Shown piece by piece: positions 27,061 through 35,844 of a stretch of 64,000 nucleotides of DNA (positions within the stretch are counted from its first letter, which is position 1; every line of letters begins with the position of its first letter). The notes under the pieces are model-generated. The model saw only the letters and a list, made by a program, of their open reading frames with translations, did not search any database and was not told the DNA's origin. Source of the stretch: Limimonas halophila (lineage in GTDB: Bacteria; Pseudomonadota; Alphaproteobacteria; Kiloniellales; Rhodovibrionaceae); contig NZ_FNCE01000005.1 of assembly GCF_900100655.1 (NCBI RefSeq), positions 62,001 to 126,000 of the forward strand, read 5' to 3'. A program made the translations under genes and the position numbers.

Positions 27061-27348
27061 ATGACCATGGCCGAGCGCATCGAGGCCAAGCTCCGCGACG
27101 CCTTCACGCCCGAGCGCCTGGAGATCGCGGACGACTCCCACAAGCACCGCGGCCACAGCGGCTGGCTGCCCGGCGGCGAGACGCACTTCCGCGTTACCGT
27201 CGTCAGCCCCGTGTTCGAGGGCGTCAGCCGCGTGCAGCGCCAGCGCATGATCCACGACGCGCTCAGCGCCGAACTGGCCGAGCGCGTGCACGCCCTCCAG
27301 CTCACGGCCCGCACCCCGGCCGAGGACGCGCGCATCGCCGGGGCGTGA
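27061..27348 (+). CDS. BolA family protein
   Basis: 95-residue BolA-like protein. Signature: 'RIEAKLRDAFTPERLEIADDSHKHRGHSG' with the His residues that can coordinate [2Fe-2S] together with a monothiol glutaredoxin, then 'THFRVTVVSPVFEGVSRVQRQRMIHDAL'. Typically acts in iron-sulfur or redox regulation, or as a morphogene. ATG 27061 is used; an ATG two codons later is possible. The position near cobST and the J-domain gene is common in this class. Confidence 0.94.
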   Translation: MTMAERIEAKLRDAFTPERLEIADDSHKHRGHSGWLPGGETHFRVTVVSPVFEGVSRVQRQRMIHDALSAELAERVHALQLTARTPAEDARIAGA

Positions 27349-27490
27349 CACGCCGGCGGTCGCGCGCTCGGATAACGGGTATAACTCCTCGGATACGTCA
27401 TTTCTGGTTGCAAACGCGTGCAGCGTGTCTATCCTTCGCCGCACGGCCTAGCCGGATAGGTTGTGAAAGCGAGGGGGCACGTCGAACCCG

Positions 27491-27802
27491 ATGGCGGATG
27501 GTCGGGATGCCTTGTCGAGCGCGCTCGTGAGCCGGAACGTCACCGTGAACGGCCGGCGGACGAGTCTGCGGCTCGAACCCGAACTGTGGGAAAGCCTGGA
27601 GGAGATCGCCCGGCGCGAGGGCGTGACGGTCAGCGACATCGTCGCCGGGGTGGATGCCCAGCGCGCCGTGGGCGGGCTGACCTCGGCGGTGCGGACCTTC
27701 GTGCTGGGCTACTTCCGCAGCGCGGCCACGGAACGCGGCCACGCCAACGCGGGCCACGGGCTGCTGTTCCGCCTGGGCATGCCGCCGCGCGCCCCGGCGT
27801 GA
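27491..27802 (+). CDS. Ribbon-helix-helix domain protein
   Basis: 103-residue protein with an RHH fold: a beta strand 'SRNVTVNGRRTSLRLEPELWESLEEIA' followed by 'REGVTVSDIVAGVDA', matching the RHH_4-type single-domain proteins common in Rhodospirillales. Likely a small DNA-binding regulator acting as a dimer. The C-terminal part 'TSAVRTFVLGYFRSAATE' is the usual helical continuation. It converges on DUF2889 with 7 bp between stops. Confidence 0.85.
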   Translation: MADGRDALSSALVSRNVTVNGRRTSLRLEPELWESLEEIARREGVTVSDIVAGVDAQRAVGGLTSAVRTFVLGYFRSAATERGHANAGHGLLFRLGMPPRAPA

Positions 27803-27809
27803 GAGGCGG

Positions 27810-28373
27810 TCACGTCTCTTCGCCGTCCGGCGGGGTGGCGTGCTCCGGCCACTGCCGGCGCACCACGGGGCCGTCGCGGCGGAAGGCGTGGCAGGTGCCG
27901 ATGAGGCCGCGCTCGCCGTCGCCGCCGCTGTCGCCCGCACGCTTGGCGCGGGCGGGGCCGATGGTCTGGAAGGCGACCGTGCCCATCGCACCCAGCAGCT
28001 CGGTGATGTGCGTGCACCCGTCCCAGCCGCCGGCCACCTTGCGCAGCGTGCGCCGCCAGCCCGCGCCCACGCTGTGCCCGATGAGCGCGCGGTAGGTCGC
28101 GGTCGCGCCGGGGCAGACGGTGAAGGGGCCGTGGTCCGTCGCGGCCTCGATGTCGCGGATCGTGAAATCGTCGTCCAGTGTCAGCCGCACCGCCATTTCG
28201 TGCAGCGGCTCGCCCGCCGGGATCGTGCCGCGGTCGGTGTTGGCGAAGGTGTAGGCCTTGGTGTCCACGATCCGGCCCTCGATGTCCCACAGGCCGTCCG
28301 CGCGCCGGTAGCCGTCGAAGACGTAGCGGCGGCGGTGCAGCGGCTCGCGCTCGGTGGGGTCGGACAGCGGCAT
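27810..28373 (-). CDS. DUF2889 family protein
   Basis: 187-residue cytosolic protein of DUF2889. Recognisable core: 'HRRRYVFDGYRRADGLWDIEGRIVDTK', 'GEPLHEMAVRLTLDDDFTIRD', and 'GCTHITELLGAMGTVAFQT'. Function unknown; the family often co-occurs with metabolism of organic acids or with transporters. Cys in 'FTVCPGA' and 'GCTHITEL' are conserved-looking. Last gene of the minus-strand run behind the CorC-like gene. Confidence 0.82.
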   Translation of the reverse strand: MPLSDPTEREPLHRRRYVFDGYRRADGLWDIEGRIVDTKAYTFANTDRGTIPAGEPLHEMAVRLTLDDDFTIRDIEAATDHGPFTVCPGATATYRALIGHSVGAGWRRTLRKVAGGWDGCTHITELLGAMGTVAFQTIGPARAKRAGDSGGDGERGLIGTCHAFRRDGPVVRRQWPEHATPPDGEET

Positions 28374-28405
28374 GGCGGTGCCCTTTCGGCGGTGGCCTAA
28401 CGATC

Positions 28406-29695
28406 CTACCCGGTTTCCTCGGCGTTTTCGTCCTCCACCGGCGTGATCTTGATGGAGGTCACCTGGTTGCGCTGGCGGCCCAGGATCTCGAAGCGGAAAC
28501 CGTGGAAGACGTAGGTCTGGCCCACTTCGGGAATCCGGCGGGCCTCGTGCAGCACCAGCCCGGCGATCGTGGAGGCTTCCTCGTCCGGCAGGGTCCACTC
28601 GAACTGACGGTTGAGGTCGCGGATCGTGACCGTGCCCTCGACCAGGATGGCGCCGTCCTTGAGCGTGGTCACGCCGGCGATCTCGACGTCGTGCTCGTCG
28701 GCGATGTCGCCGACGATCTCCTCCAGAATGTCCTCCAGCGTGACGATGCCGAGCATCTCGCCGTACTCGTCCACGACGATGGCGAAGTGCTCCTGCCGCC
28801 GCCGGAAGGACTGAAGCTGGCGCAGCAGGTCCGTGGAATCGGGGATGAACCAGGGCGCGTGCATGATCTCGCCGACGTGCAGCGCGCTCGTGTCGCCGCC
28901 GGCTTCCTTGAAGGCGCGGAACAGCTCCTTGGCGTGCAGCACGCCCACGATGTTGTCGGTCGTCTCGCGCCAGACGGGGATGCGGGTGAAGGGCGAATCC
29001 AGCACCTGCTCGATCAGGGTGTCCACGTCCTCGTCCGCGTTGAGGGCGATGATGTTCTTGCGGTGGGTCATGATCTCGCCCACCTCGACGTCGCCCAGAT
29101 CCAGGATGGAGCGCAGCATCTGGCGTTCCTGGCGCACCTCCTCGGTGCCGCCGGCGTGCAGGTCGATGGCGCCGCGCAGCTCCTCCTCGGTCTGGCTGGA
29201 GCCCAGCGGCGCCCCGATGTCGACGCCGAAGGGCCGCAGCACCCCGCGCGCCAGGAAGTTGATGGCGTGCGTGGCCGGGCCGAAGACCGCCATCACCACG
29301 CGCATCACCGGCGCCACCGCCAGCGAGACCTTTTCGGCGTTGTGGATGGCGTAGGTCTTGGGCAGCACCTCCGCGAACACCAGCACCAGGAGCGTCATCA
29401 GCACGGTGGCGTAGATCGTGCCGGCGTCCCCCACCAGCTTGATGAACACGGCCGTGGCGATCGCGGAGGCGGCGATGTTCACCAGATTGTTGCCCAGCAG
29501 GATGCCGCCAATCAGCAGCTCCTTGCGCTCCCACAGGGCATACACGATTTGCGCGGCGCGGCTGCCCTGCTGGGCGGCGGCGTGGATGCGTGGGCGCGAG
29601 GCCCCGGTCAACGCCGTTTCGGAGCCGGAAAAGAACCCCGACGCCATCAGCAGCGCGACGATGACGAGGACGGAGATCGCGATCTCACTTCCCAT
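28406..29695 (-). CDS. CorC/HlyC family (CNNM-type) membrane protein
   Basis: 429-residue protein: a DUF21 membrane domain (residues 1-180, 'SGFFSGSETALTGASRPRIH' is the diagnostic motif), a CBS pair (about 200-330, 'ADEHDVEIAG' follows) and a C-terminal CorC_HlyC domain (about 345-425). Members affect magnesium/cobalt efflux or are mis-labelled hemolysins; a CNNM-like magnesium exporter role is most likely. ATG 29695 is used; a TTG one codon upstream is possible. It is downstream of aroB on the same strand (33 bp), a conserved neighbourhood in Rhodospirillales. Confidence 0.9.
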   Translation of the reverse strand: MGSEIAISVLVIVALLMASGFFSGSETALTGASRPRIHAAAQQGSRAAQIVYALWERKELLIGGILLGNNLVNIAASAIATAVFIKLVGDAGTIYATVLMTLLVLVFAEVLPKTYAIHNAEKVSLAVAPVMRVVMAVFGPATHAINFLARGVLRPFGVDIGAPLGSSQTEEELRGAIDLHAGGTEEVRQERQMLRSILDLGDVEVGEIMTHRKNIIALNADEDVDTLIEQVLDSPFTRIPVWRETTDNIVGVLHAKELFRAFKEAGGDTSALHVGEIMHAPWFIPDSTDLLRQLQSFRRRQEHFAIVVDEYGEMLGIVTLEDILEEIVGDIADEHDVEIAGVTTLKDGAILVEGTVTIRDLNRQFEWTLPDEEASTIAGLVLHEARRIPEVGQTYVFHGFRFEILGRQRNQVTSIKITPVEDENAEETG

Positions 29696-29728
29696 CAAGC
29701 ATGAACCCGGTGGTGAAGGGGAAAGGGC

Positions 29729-30865
29729 TCAGGCGGCCATGAGGGCGTTCCCGAGCACGGCCGCGACGGCCTCGCGCGGCACCTCGCGGCTCAGGTAGGC
29801 CGCGCCGATGCCCCGCATGAGCACGAAGGTCACGCGCCCGTCGCGGACCTTCTTGTCGTGGGCCATGTGGTCCAGCAGGCGCGCCACGGACCAGGCGACG
29901 GCCGGGCGGTCCAGGGGGCTCGTGGGCAGGCCCGCCGCCGCGAGGTGGGCGCGCACGCGCGCCGCGTCGGCGCCGGGGCAGACGCCCAGCTCGGCGGAAA
30001 GCTCCGCCGCCAGCACCAGCCCGATCGCCACGGCCTCGCCGTGCAGCAGCGTCCCGTCGTAGCCGCACTCGGCCTCCAGCGCATGGGCGAAGGTGTGGCC
30101 CAGGTTGAGCAGCGCCCGCGCGCCGGTGGATTCCGTTTCGTCCTCGGCGACGATTCCGGCCTTGCGCCGGCACGAACGCACGATGGCCTCGCGCCGGGGG
30201 GCGGTCCGGCCCTCCAGCACGTCGAGGCCGTTGGTTTCCAGCCAGGCGAAGAAGGGCGCGTCGTTGATGCAGCCGTACTTCACGACCTCGGCGTAGCCCG
30301 CGCGCAGCTCGCGCGCCGGCAGGGTGTCCAGCACGTCGGTGTCGGCGAGCACCAGCGAGGGCTGGTGGAAGGCGCCGACGAGGTTCTTGCCGTGGCGGGT
30401 GTTGATGCCCGTCTTGCCGCCGACGGAGCTGTCCACCTGCGCCAGCAGCGTCGTCGGCACCTGCACGTAGGCCAGCCCGCGCAGCGTCACCGCCGCGGCG
30501 AAGCCCGCCAGATCGCCCACGACACCGCCGCCCAGCGCGGCCACGACGTCGCGGCGCTCGGCCCCGGCGTCCAGCAGCCGGTCGACCAGCCGCTCCAGGT
30601 GGGAAAAATCCTTGGTGTGCTCGCCCGCCGGGACGACGAAGGCCTCGTGCCGCAGCCCCGCCTGTTCCAGGCCGCGCTGGAAGGCGGGCAGGTGCAGTCC
30701 GGCCACGGTCTCGTCGGCGACGACGAACACCCGCCGCGCGTCCAGGACCTCGCGGATGTGCTCGCCCCCGGTGGCGAGCAGCTCCGGCCCGACGAGGATG
30801 GGGTAGGACCGGCTGCCGAGGTCCACCTCGACGCGCTCGACGGCTTCGGGGCTGTGGGTGGTCAC
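29729..30865 (-). CDS. aroB: 3-dehydroquinate synthase AroB
   Basis: 378-residue NAD- and metal-dependent cyclase, the second step of the shikimate pathway. 'ALGGGVVGDLAGFAAAVTLRG', 'VPTTLLAQVDSSVGGKTGIN' and 'LNLGHTFAHALEAECGYDGTLLHGEAVAIG' (metal His residues) are clear. The start is GTG 30865, which overlaps the aroK stop by four bases (GTGA), so the two are coupled. Confidence 0.96.
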   Translation of the reverse strand: MTTHSPEAVERVEVDLGSRSYPILVGPELLATGGEHIREVLDARRVFVVADETVAGLHLPAFQRGLEQAGLRHEAFVVPAGEHTKDFSHLERLVDRLLDAGAERRDVVAALGGGVVGDLAGFAAAVTLRGLAYVQVPTTLLAQVDSSVGGKTGINTRHGKNLVGAFHQPSLVLADTDVLDTLPARELRAGYAEVVKYGCINDAPFFAWLETNGLDVLEGRTAPRREAIVRSCRRKAGIVAEDETESTGARALLNLGHTFAHALEAECGYDGTLLHGEAVAIGLVLAAELSAELGVCPGADAARVRAHLAAAGLPTSPLDRPAVAWSVARLLDHMAHDKKVRDGRVTFVLMRGIGAAYLSREVPREAVAAVLGNALMAA

Positions 30866-31449
30866 GACTCGGTCGCTCCGGTCCGGGGGGTCGGCGGCGT
30901 GCCGCGCGCGGCGAAGTGGGCTTCCACGGCCTGGGCGACGGCCGCGACCGTGGCGTCGAGCGGGCGGTCGTCCGTGGGCACGGTCAGGTCCGCCTGCGCG
31001 TAGAGCGGGTCGCGCTCGGCGGCCAGGCGCTCCAGCTTGGCGCGCGGGTCCTCGGTCTGGAGCAGCGGCCGGTGCCCGCGCTTGTGCGTGCGGCGGTACA
31101 GGGTGTCGAGGTCGGCCTTGAGCCATACCGACACCGCCCGCTCCCGGATGAGCGCGCGCGTGGCGTCCTGCACGAAGGCGCCGCCGCCGGTGGCCAGGAC
31201 CTGCGGCGGGCCGTCCAGCAGGCGCGCGATGACGCGGCGCTCGCAGTCGCGGAACGCGGGTTCGCCGTGCAGTTCGAAGATGTCCGCGATCGACATCCCG
31301 GCGGCGCGCTCGACCTCGGTGTCGGTGTCGGTGAAGGCCACGCCCCAGTGGTGAGCCAGGCGGGTGCCGATCGCGCTCTTGCCCGCGCCCATCAACCCCA
31401 CGAGGGCAACGGAACACGGAAGAGCGTCAGCGGTCGACGGGTTGGTCAT
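30862..31449 (-). CDS. aroK: Shikimate kinase AroK
   Basis: 195-residue P-loop kinase that phosphorylates shikimate. Walker A 'VALVGLMGAGKSAIGTRLAH', shikimate-binding 'FTDTDTEVERAAGMSIADIF', 'VLATGGGAFV' and lid Arg residues in 'RRTHKRGHRPLL'. ATG 31449 is the family start; the 33-residue upstream extension is not conserved. It is divergent from the small membrane ORF at 31616, with a 166-bp shared promoter region. Confidence 0.96.
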   Translation of the reverse strand: MTNPSTADALPCSVALVGLMGAGKSAIGTRLAHHWGVAFTDTDTEVERAAGMSIADIFELHGEPAFRDCERRVIARLLDGPPQVLATGGGAFVQDATRALIRERAVSVWLKADLDTLYRRTHKRGHRPLLQTEDPRAKLERLAAERDPLYAQADLTVPTDDRPLDATVAAVAQAVEAHFAARGTPPTPRTGATES

Positions 31450-31615
31450 TGCGCTCTGCGGATGGTGCGCGCAGCGTGGGACGGGGCGCTCCGGTGGTCG
31501 CCGGGCGCAGGTTTTGCGCCGCGCACCAGGATGCCCCAAAGTCGTCATACTCGGAACCTAGCACGATAGCGACGGCGCGACGCAAGGTCGTGCCGCCTTT
31601 TCGGCAGTGGAGCCC

Positions 31616-31759
31616 ATGAAGCACGTCAGCCTTGCTCTTCTTGTTGTCATCCTGCTCGCCGTCGTCGGCGGCGGGATTTTCGTCACGCTGTGGGATTTCC
31701 CCGTGCCGCGCCAGCAGGTGGAGATCACGATTCCCGATGCGCGCTTTTTCGACAGCTAA
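31616..31759 (+). CDS. Small single-pass membrane protein
   Basis: 47-residue ORF: Lys-His, then a hydrophobic segment 'LALLVVILLAVVGGGIFVTLW', then 'DFPVPRQQVEITIPDARFFDS'. An N-terminal anchor with a short periplasmic tail rich in Pro and acidic residues fits a pattern I recall for tiny proteins upstream of xerD in Rhodospirillales. Its stop overlaps the start of the next gene (31737) by 23 bp in another frame, which argues for coupling and for being real. It is too short for most gene callers. Confidence 0.7.
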   Translation: MKHVSLALLVVILLAVVGGGIFVTLWDFPVPRQQVEITIPDARFFDS

Positions 31760-33632
31760 CGCGGGCGAGTCGGCCGGTGTGTCCCGGTGCCGCGCCGGGG
31801 TGGCGGTCCTGGCCCTGGCGCTGGCCGCGGGGCTGACGGCGGCAGCCGCGCGGGCGCAGGACGGCGATGCCGGCGAGCCGCTGAGCCTGGAGCCGGCCGA
31901 CACCGGCTCGGCCGACACGGAACCGGCCGCGGATTCCGCGCAGCCGGACGGCGACACGCCGGCCGACGGGTCCGCGCCCGACACCGGGGGCGACACGGCT
32001 GCCGGCGAAGAGGACAAGGGCGCCGGCGAGGGCATCGACGTCGCGCCGCTGGGCGATTTGGACCCGGCCACGATCGGCGTGCTCGACCCCGGCGGCCAGG
32101 GCCTGGGCGCCGCCATCTGGGACGGCACGCCGCGCCATGTGGTCGCGCGGCTGCTTCCCCGCATCCCGGCCGAGTTGCACGCCCCCGCGCTTCGCAAGCT
32201 GGCGCGGCGGCTGCTGCTGTCGAGCACGGCGCCCCCCGAGCGCACGCGCGCCGGGGACACGGACGGCCCCGACCTCCTGCACGCGCGCCTGCGCCGGCTG
32301 TGGGCGATGGGCGACACCGAGGGGCTGCTGCGCCTGCTGAGCGTGGTCCCGCGCGAGCACCGCACGGCCGAGCTGGCCCGCCTGCGCGTGCAGGCGCTCT
32401 TCCTGCGCCGGGACGTCGAAGGCGCTTGCCAGCGCGTGCGCGACGGCCTCGGCCAATACGATCACAGCTTCTGGCAGCGGGCGCTGGCGGTCTGCCAGCA
32501 CCACACTGGCAAGCCGCAGCAGGCCGCGCTCACCGTGCGCCTCCTGCGCGAGAAGGCCGGCGGGCAGGCCTCGCCCTTCCTGGCGCTCTACGACGCGGTG
32601 GACGGCGGCGCCGATTCTCTGCCGCTGCCCGAGCGGCCGGGCGCGCTGACGCTGGCGCTGCTGGCCGCCACGGACACGCCCGTGCCCGACGCCATGCTGG
32701 ACGGGGCCGGCCCGGGCGTGCTCGCGGCCATCGCGGAGTCGCCGAAGACGCCGCTGTCGCGCCGCGCCCGCGCCGCCGAGCGCGCCGCCGCCATGGGGGC
32801 GCTGCCGGCCGAGCGCCTGGGCGCGCTCTACGACCGCTTCAGCTTCGAGTCGGCCCGCCTGAAGAACGCCGCCAGCCTGACCGAGGAGGACGCGGTCCAG
32901 GCCATGACCCCGACCCGGCGGCGCGCCCTGTACCACCAGGCCGCGCGCGACGAGAGCGAGGACGCGGTCAGGGCGGAGCTGATCCGGCAGGTGATGCAGA
33001 CCGCCGAGCCGTCGCTGTATCCGGCCCTGGCGCGGCTGTTCGCGCCCGTCGCGGCCGAGATGACGCCGCGCGCCGAGCTGGCGTGGTTTACCGGCCCCGG
33101 CGGGCGGTTGCTCTACGTGGCCGGGCGCGGCGAGGCCGCGGGCAAGTGGCTGCAGATGGCCCAGGGCGAGGCCATCGTGGACCCGGCGGCCAAGGCCGCG
33201 GTGACGGCCCTGGTGCCCTACGCGCGGCTGGCCGGGGCGGCGCACGTGCCCGCCAACGGCAGCCTCGCGGCGTGGCGTTCCGCCACCGAGGCCGAGGGCA
33301 CCACGCTGGCGTTCCGCGAAAGCGTGGTGCGCGCGGGCTTCCAGGCGTTGGAGGTGAATGACGCGCGCCCCTGGATCGAGATCGCTGGCGCCGCCGGGGA
33401 CGGTGCCCGCCCGGCGCCCCCGGCCGCGCTGCTCTACGCCCTGCGCGAGGCTGGCCGCGCCGGCCGCACGGGCGAGACGGTGCTGCTCTCTCTCGTCGTC
33501 CTCGGCGAGAGCGGCCTGGAACGCATCCACCCCATGGTGCTGGGGACCGCGCTGACGGCCCTGCGCCGCGTGGAGCTCACCGGGGTCGCGCGCCGCATCG
33601 CCATCGAGGCCGCCGCCGCCAACGGGATCTGA
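31737..33632 (+). CDS. Large secreted alanine-rich protein of unknown function
   Basis: 631-residue exported protein. The N-terminal signal 'AGVAVLALALAAGLTAAAARAQ' is cleaved near residue 40. Residues 45-110 are a low-complexity Asp/Gly/Pro/Ala region. From about 130 on, the protein is helical with TPR-like arrangement ('LWAMGDTEGLLRLLSVVPREHRTAELARLRVQALFLRRD'), although no exact repeat is certain. ATG 31737 overlaps the small upstream ORF; a GTG 14 codons later would also give a signal peptide. It ends 9 bp before xerD. I recall similar proteins upstream of xerD in relatives, so co-function with envelope biology is possible but unproven. Confidence 0.8.
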   Translation: MRAFSTANAGESAGVSRCRAGVAVLALALAAGLTAAAARAQDGDAGEPLSLEPADTGSADTEPAADSAQPDGDTPADGSAPDTGGDTAAGEEDKGAGEGIDVAPLGDLDPATIGVLDPGGQGLGAAIWDGTPRHVVARLLPRIPAELHAPALRKLARRLLLSSTAPPERTRAGDTDGPDLLHARLRRLWAMGDTEGLLRLLSVVPREHRTAELARLRVQALFLRRDVEGACQRVRDGLGQYDHSFWQRALAVCQHHTGKPQQAALTVRLLREKAGGQASPFLALYDAVDGGADSLPLPERPGALTLALLAATDTPVPDAMLDGAGPGVLAAIAESPKTPLSRRARAAERAAAMGALPAERLGALYDRFSFESARLKNAASLTEEDAVQAMTPTRRRALYHQAARDESEDAVRAELIRQVMQTAEPSLYPALARLFAPVAAEMTPRAELAWFTGPGGRLLYVAGRGEAAGKWLQMAQGEAIVDPAAKAAVTALVPYARLAGAAHVPANGSLAAWRSATEAEGTTLAFRESVVRAGFQALEVNDARPWIEIAGAAGDGARPAPPAALLYALREAGRAGRTGETVLLSLVVLGESGLERIHPMVLGTALTALRRVELTGVARRIAIEAAAANGI

Positions 33633-33641
33633 GGCCGGGCC

Positions 33642-34580
33642 ATGACCGCCAGCCAGGACGCCCTGATCGAGCGCTTCCTGGAGATGATGGCGGGTGAGCG
33701 TGCGGCGGCCGACAACACCCTCGCCGCCTACGGCCGCGACCTGCGCGACCTTGCCGGGTTCCTGGCCGCGCGCGGCGAGTCGCTAGCGGGGGCGGACGCG
33801 GGCGCGATCCGCGCCTACCTCGCCGACCTGCACGCGCAGGGGCTGGCGGAGCGCACGGCCGCCCGGCGCATCGCCACGCTGCGGCAGTTCTACGGCTTCC
33901 TCTACGCCGAGGGCTGGCGCGCCGACGACCCCGCCCAGGCGCTGGACAGCCCCACGCCCAAGCGCCCGCTGCCGAAGGTGCTGGGCGAGGACGAGGTCGA
34001 CCGCCTGCTCGCCGAGGCGCGCGCGCTGGAGGGGCCGCGCGGCCTGCGCCTCGCCGCGCTGGTGGAATTGCTCTACGCCACCGGCCTGCGCGTCAGCGAA
34101 CTGGTCACGCTGCCGGTGCGCGCGGCCCGGCGCCGCTCGGACACCCTCGTGATCGAGGGCAAGGGCGGCAACGAGCGCATGGTCCCCATCAACCAGCCGG
34201 CGCGCGACGCCCTCGCCGCCTACCTGCCGCTGCGGCCCAGCTTCCTGCCGCCCGGCGCGGACGCGGGCTGGCTGTTCCCCTCGCGGACGTCGCGCTCGGG
34301 CCACCTGACGCGCGACCGCGTGGCGCAGCTGCTCAAGGACCTGGCGGTGCGCGCCGGCATCCACCCCGACCGCGTCTCCCCGCACGTCGTCCGCCACGCC
34401 TTCGCCACGCACCTGCTCGCCAACGGCGCCGACCTGCGCTCGCTGCAGCAGATGCTGGGCCACGCCGACATCTCCACGACGCAGATCTACACCCACGTCC
34501 TCGACGCGCGCCTGAAGGAGCTCGTGACCGAACGCCATCCCCTTGCGCGGGGGCTGACGAATCTGACCCGAGGCGGCTAA
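33642..34580 (+). CDS. xerD: Site-specific tyrosine recombinase XerD
   Basis: 312-residue phage-integrase-type recombinase that resolves chromosome dimers at dif with XerC. N-terminal SAM-like core-binding domain ('NTLAAYGRDLRDLAGFLAARG'), then the catalytic domain with Arg ('LYATGLRVSEL'), Lys ('GKGGNERMVPI'), 'HVVRHAFATHLLANGADLRS' (HxxR) and Tyr in 'TQIYTHV'. 'SPHVVRH' replaces the usual 'SPHVLRH', a conservative change. No integrated element is adjacent, so this is the housekeeping enzyme. Confidence 0.93.
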   Translation: MTASQDALIERFLEMMAGERAAADNTLAAYGRDLRDLAGFLAARGESLAGADAGAIRAYLADLHAQGLAERTAARRIATLRQFYGFLYAEGWRADDPAQALDSPTPKRPLPKVLGEDEVDRLLAEARALEGPRGLRLAALVELLYATGLRVSELVTLPVRAARRRSDTLVIEGKGGNERMVPINQPARDALAAYLPLRPSFLPPGADAGWLFPSRTSRSGHLTRDRVAQLLKDLAVRAGIHPDRVSPHVVRHAFATHLLANGADLRSLQQMLGHADISTTQIYTHVLDARLKELVTERHPLARGLTNLTRGG

Positions 34581-34612
34581 AACGCGGCGGCCCGCCACGA
34601 GAGGTCTTCAAA

Positions 34613-35599
34613 ATGAGCCACACGCCCGTCCAGCCCGCGCCCGCGCGCCTCAACCGCAGCGAACTCGCCGTTCCCGGCAGCAACGCCAAGATGCTGGAAA
34701 AGGCGGCCAGCAGCGCCGCCGACGTCCTCTTCCTCGACCTGGAGGACGCCGTCGCGCCGGACGACAAGCTCCAGGCGCGCAAAAACATCATCGAGGCGCT
34801 GAACACCGTCGACTACGGCGAGAAGACGGTGTCCATCCGCATCAACGGCCTCGACACCCACTACATGTACCGGGATCTCGTCGACATCCTGGAGCAGACG
34901 GGCGAGCGCCTGGACCTCGTGATGATCCCCAAGGCGGGCACGGCCGCCGACGTCTACGCCGTGGACATGCTGGTCAGCCAGCTGGAAGCCGCCACCGGCC
35001 GGCAGAAGCGCCTGGGCTTCGAGCTGCTGATCGAAACCGCGCTGGGCATGCAGAACGTCGAGGCCATCGCCGCCGCCTCGTCGCGCAACGAAAGCCTGCA
35101 CTTCGGCGTGGCCGACTACGCCGCCTCCACCGGCATGCGCGTGACCACGATCGGCGGCCCCAACCCCGCCTACAGCGTGCTCACCGACACCCTGGCCGAC
35201 GGCTCGCGCCAGACCCACTGGGCTGACATGTGGCACTACGCCATCGCGCGCATGGTCGTCGCCGCGCGCGCCAACGGCCTGCGCCCCATCGACGGCCCCT
35301 TCGGCGACGTGCAAGACAGTGACGGCTTCCGCGCCCAAGCCCACCGCGCCAGCGTGCTCGGCTGCGAGGGCAAGTGGGCCATCCATCCCGCCCAGATCGA
35401 GCTGGCGAACGAGGTCAACACGCCCGACGACACCGCCGTCCAGCACGCCCGCCGCATCCTCGACGCCATGGCCGAAGCCCAGCGCGACGGCCGCGGCGCC
35501 GTCACCCTCGACGGCCGCATGATCGACGCCGCCTCCGTCCGCCAGGCCCGGCAACTCGTGGAGAAGGCGGATCGCATCAACAAACAGGAGGCTGTTTGA
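34613..35599 (+). CDS. mcl: L-malyl-CoA/beta-methylmalyl-CoA lyase
   Basis: 328-residue HpcH/HpaI-family CoA ester lyase. 'RSELAVPGSNAKMLEKAASS', 'DVLFLDLEDAVAPDDK' (catalytic Glu/Asp), 'ELLIETALGMQNVE' (metal Glu) and 'GKWAIHPAQIELANEV' match the Mcl group that cleaves malyl-CoA to glyoxylate and acetyl-CoA or makes methylmalyl-CoA in the ethylmalonyl-CoA pathway. Its product glyoxylate links to glcDEF. Distinct from citrate lyase beta by length and motifs, but the exact subclass is a call by similarity. Its stop codon lies between the arms of two repeat hairpins. Confidence 0.88.
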   Translation: MSHTPVQPAPARLNRSELAVPGSNAKMLEKAASSAADVLFLDLEDAVAPDDKLQARKNIIEALNTVDYGEKTVSIRINGLDTHYMYRDLVDILEQTGERLDLVMIPKAGTAADVYAVDMLVSQLEAATGRQKRLGFELLIETALGMQNVEAIAAASSRNESLHFGVADYAASTGMRVTTIGGPNPAYSVLTDTLADGSRQTHWADMWHYAIARMVVAARANGLRPIDGPFGDVQDSDGFRAQAHRASVLGCEGKWAIHPAQIELANEVNTPDDTAVQHARRILDAMAEAQRDGRGAVTLDGRMIDAASVRQARQLVEKADRINKQEAV

Positions 35600-35675
35600 C
35601 AAACTGACAGGCAGTTTGACCCCATCTGTCACTCGACACCGGCGTCTCGCGGCACTGAATGGGTCCCTCACGACC
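35582..35675. repeat. Hairpin-core repeat element, copy B (3' of malyl-CoA lyase)
   Basis: Two hairpins in tandem: AAACAG-GAGG-CTGTTT (35582-35597), ending just before the last stop base, and CAAACTG-N5-CAGTTTG (35600-35618), then the core GTCACTCGACACCGGCGTC (35628-35646) and the linker GAATGGGTCCCTCACGACC (35657-35675). Same architecture as copies A, C and D although the stem sequences differ. DNA turns AT-rich about 170 bp downstream. Confidence 0.85.
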
Positions 35676-35844
35676 GGCTGTACGTTCCGGCAGACCACGA
35701 AAAATGGTACAGATCGGATGCAAACCGAGAATCACGGCGCGGATAGCCGCAACGGTGTTCGACCGTTACGGCGTAGGAAAGTCGGCCCCAAACCCTCATG
35801 GCCGTGCTTGTCACGGCCATCCACACCTGTTCCCGAAAAGACGT

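Noticed and set aside
33642-34580. xerD as integrase of a genomic island
   Set aside because: The gene has normal GC content, housekeeping synteny with aroKB and XerD-type motifs; the AT-rich island is 1.3 kb away and carries no att repeats that I can find.
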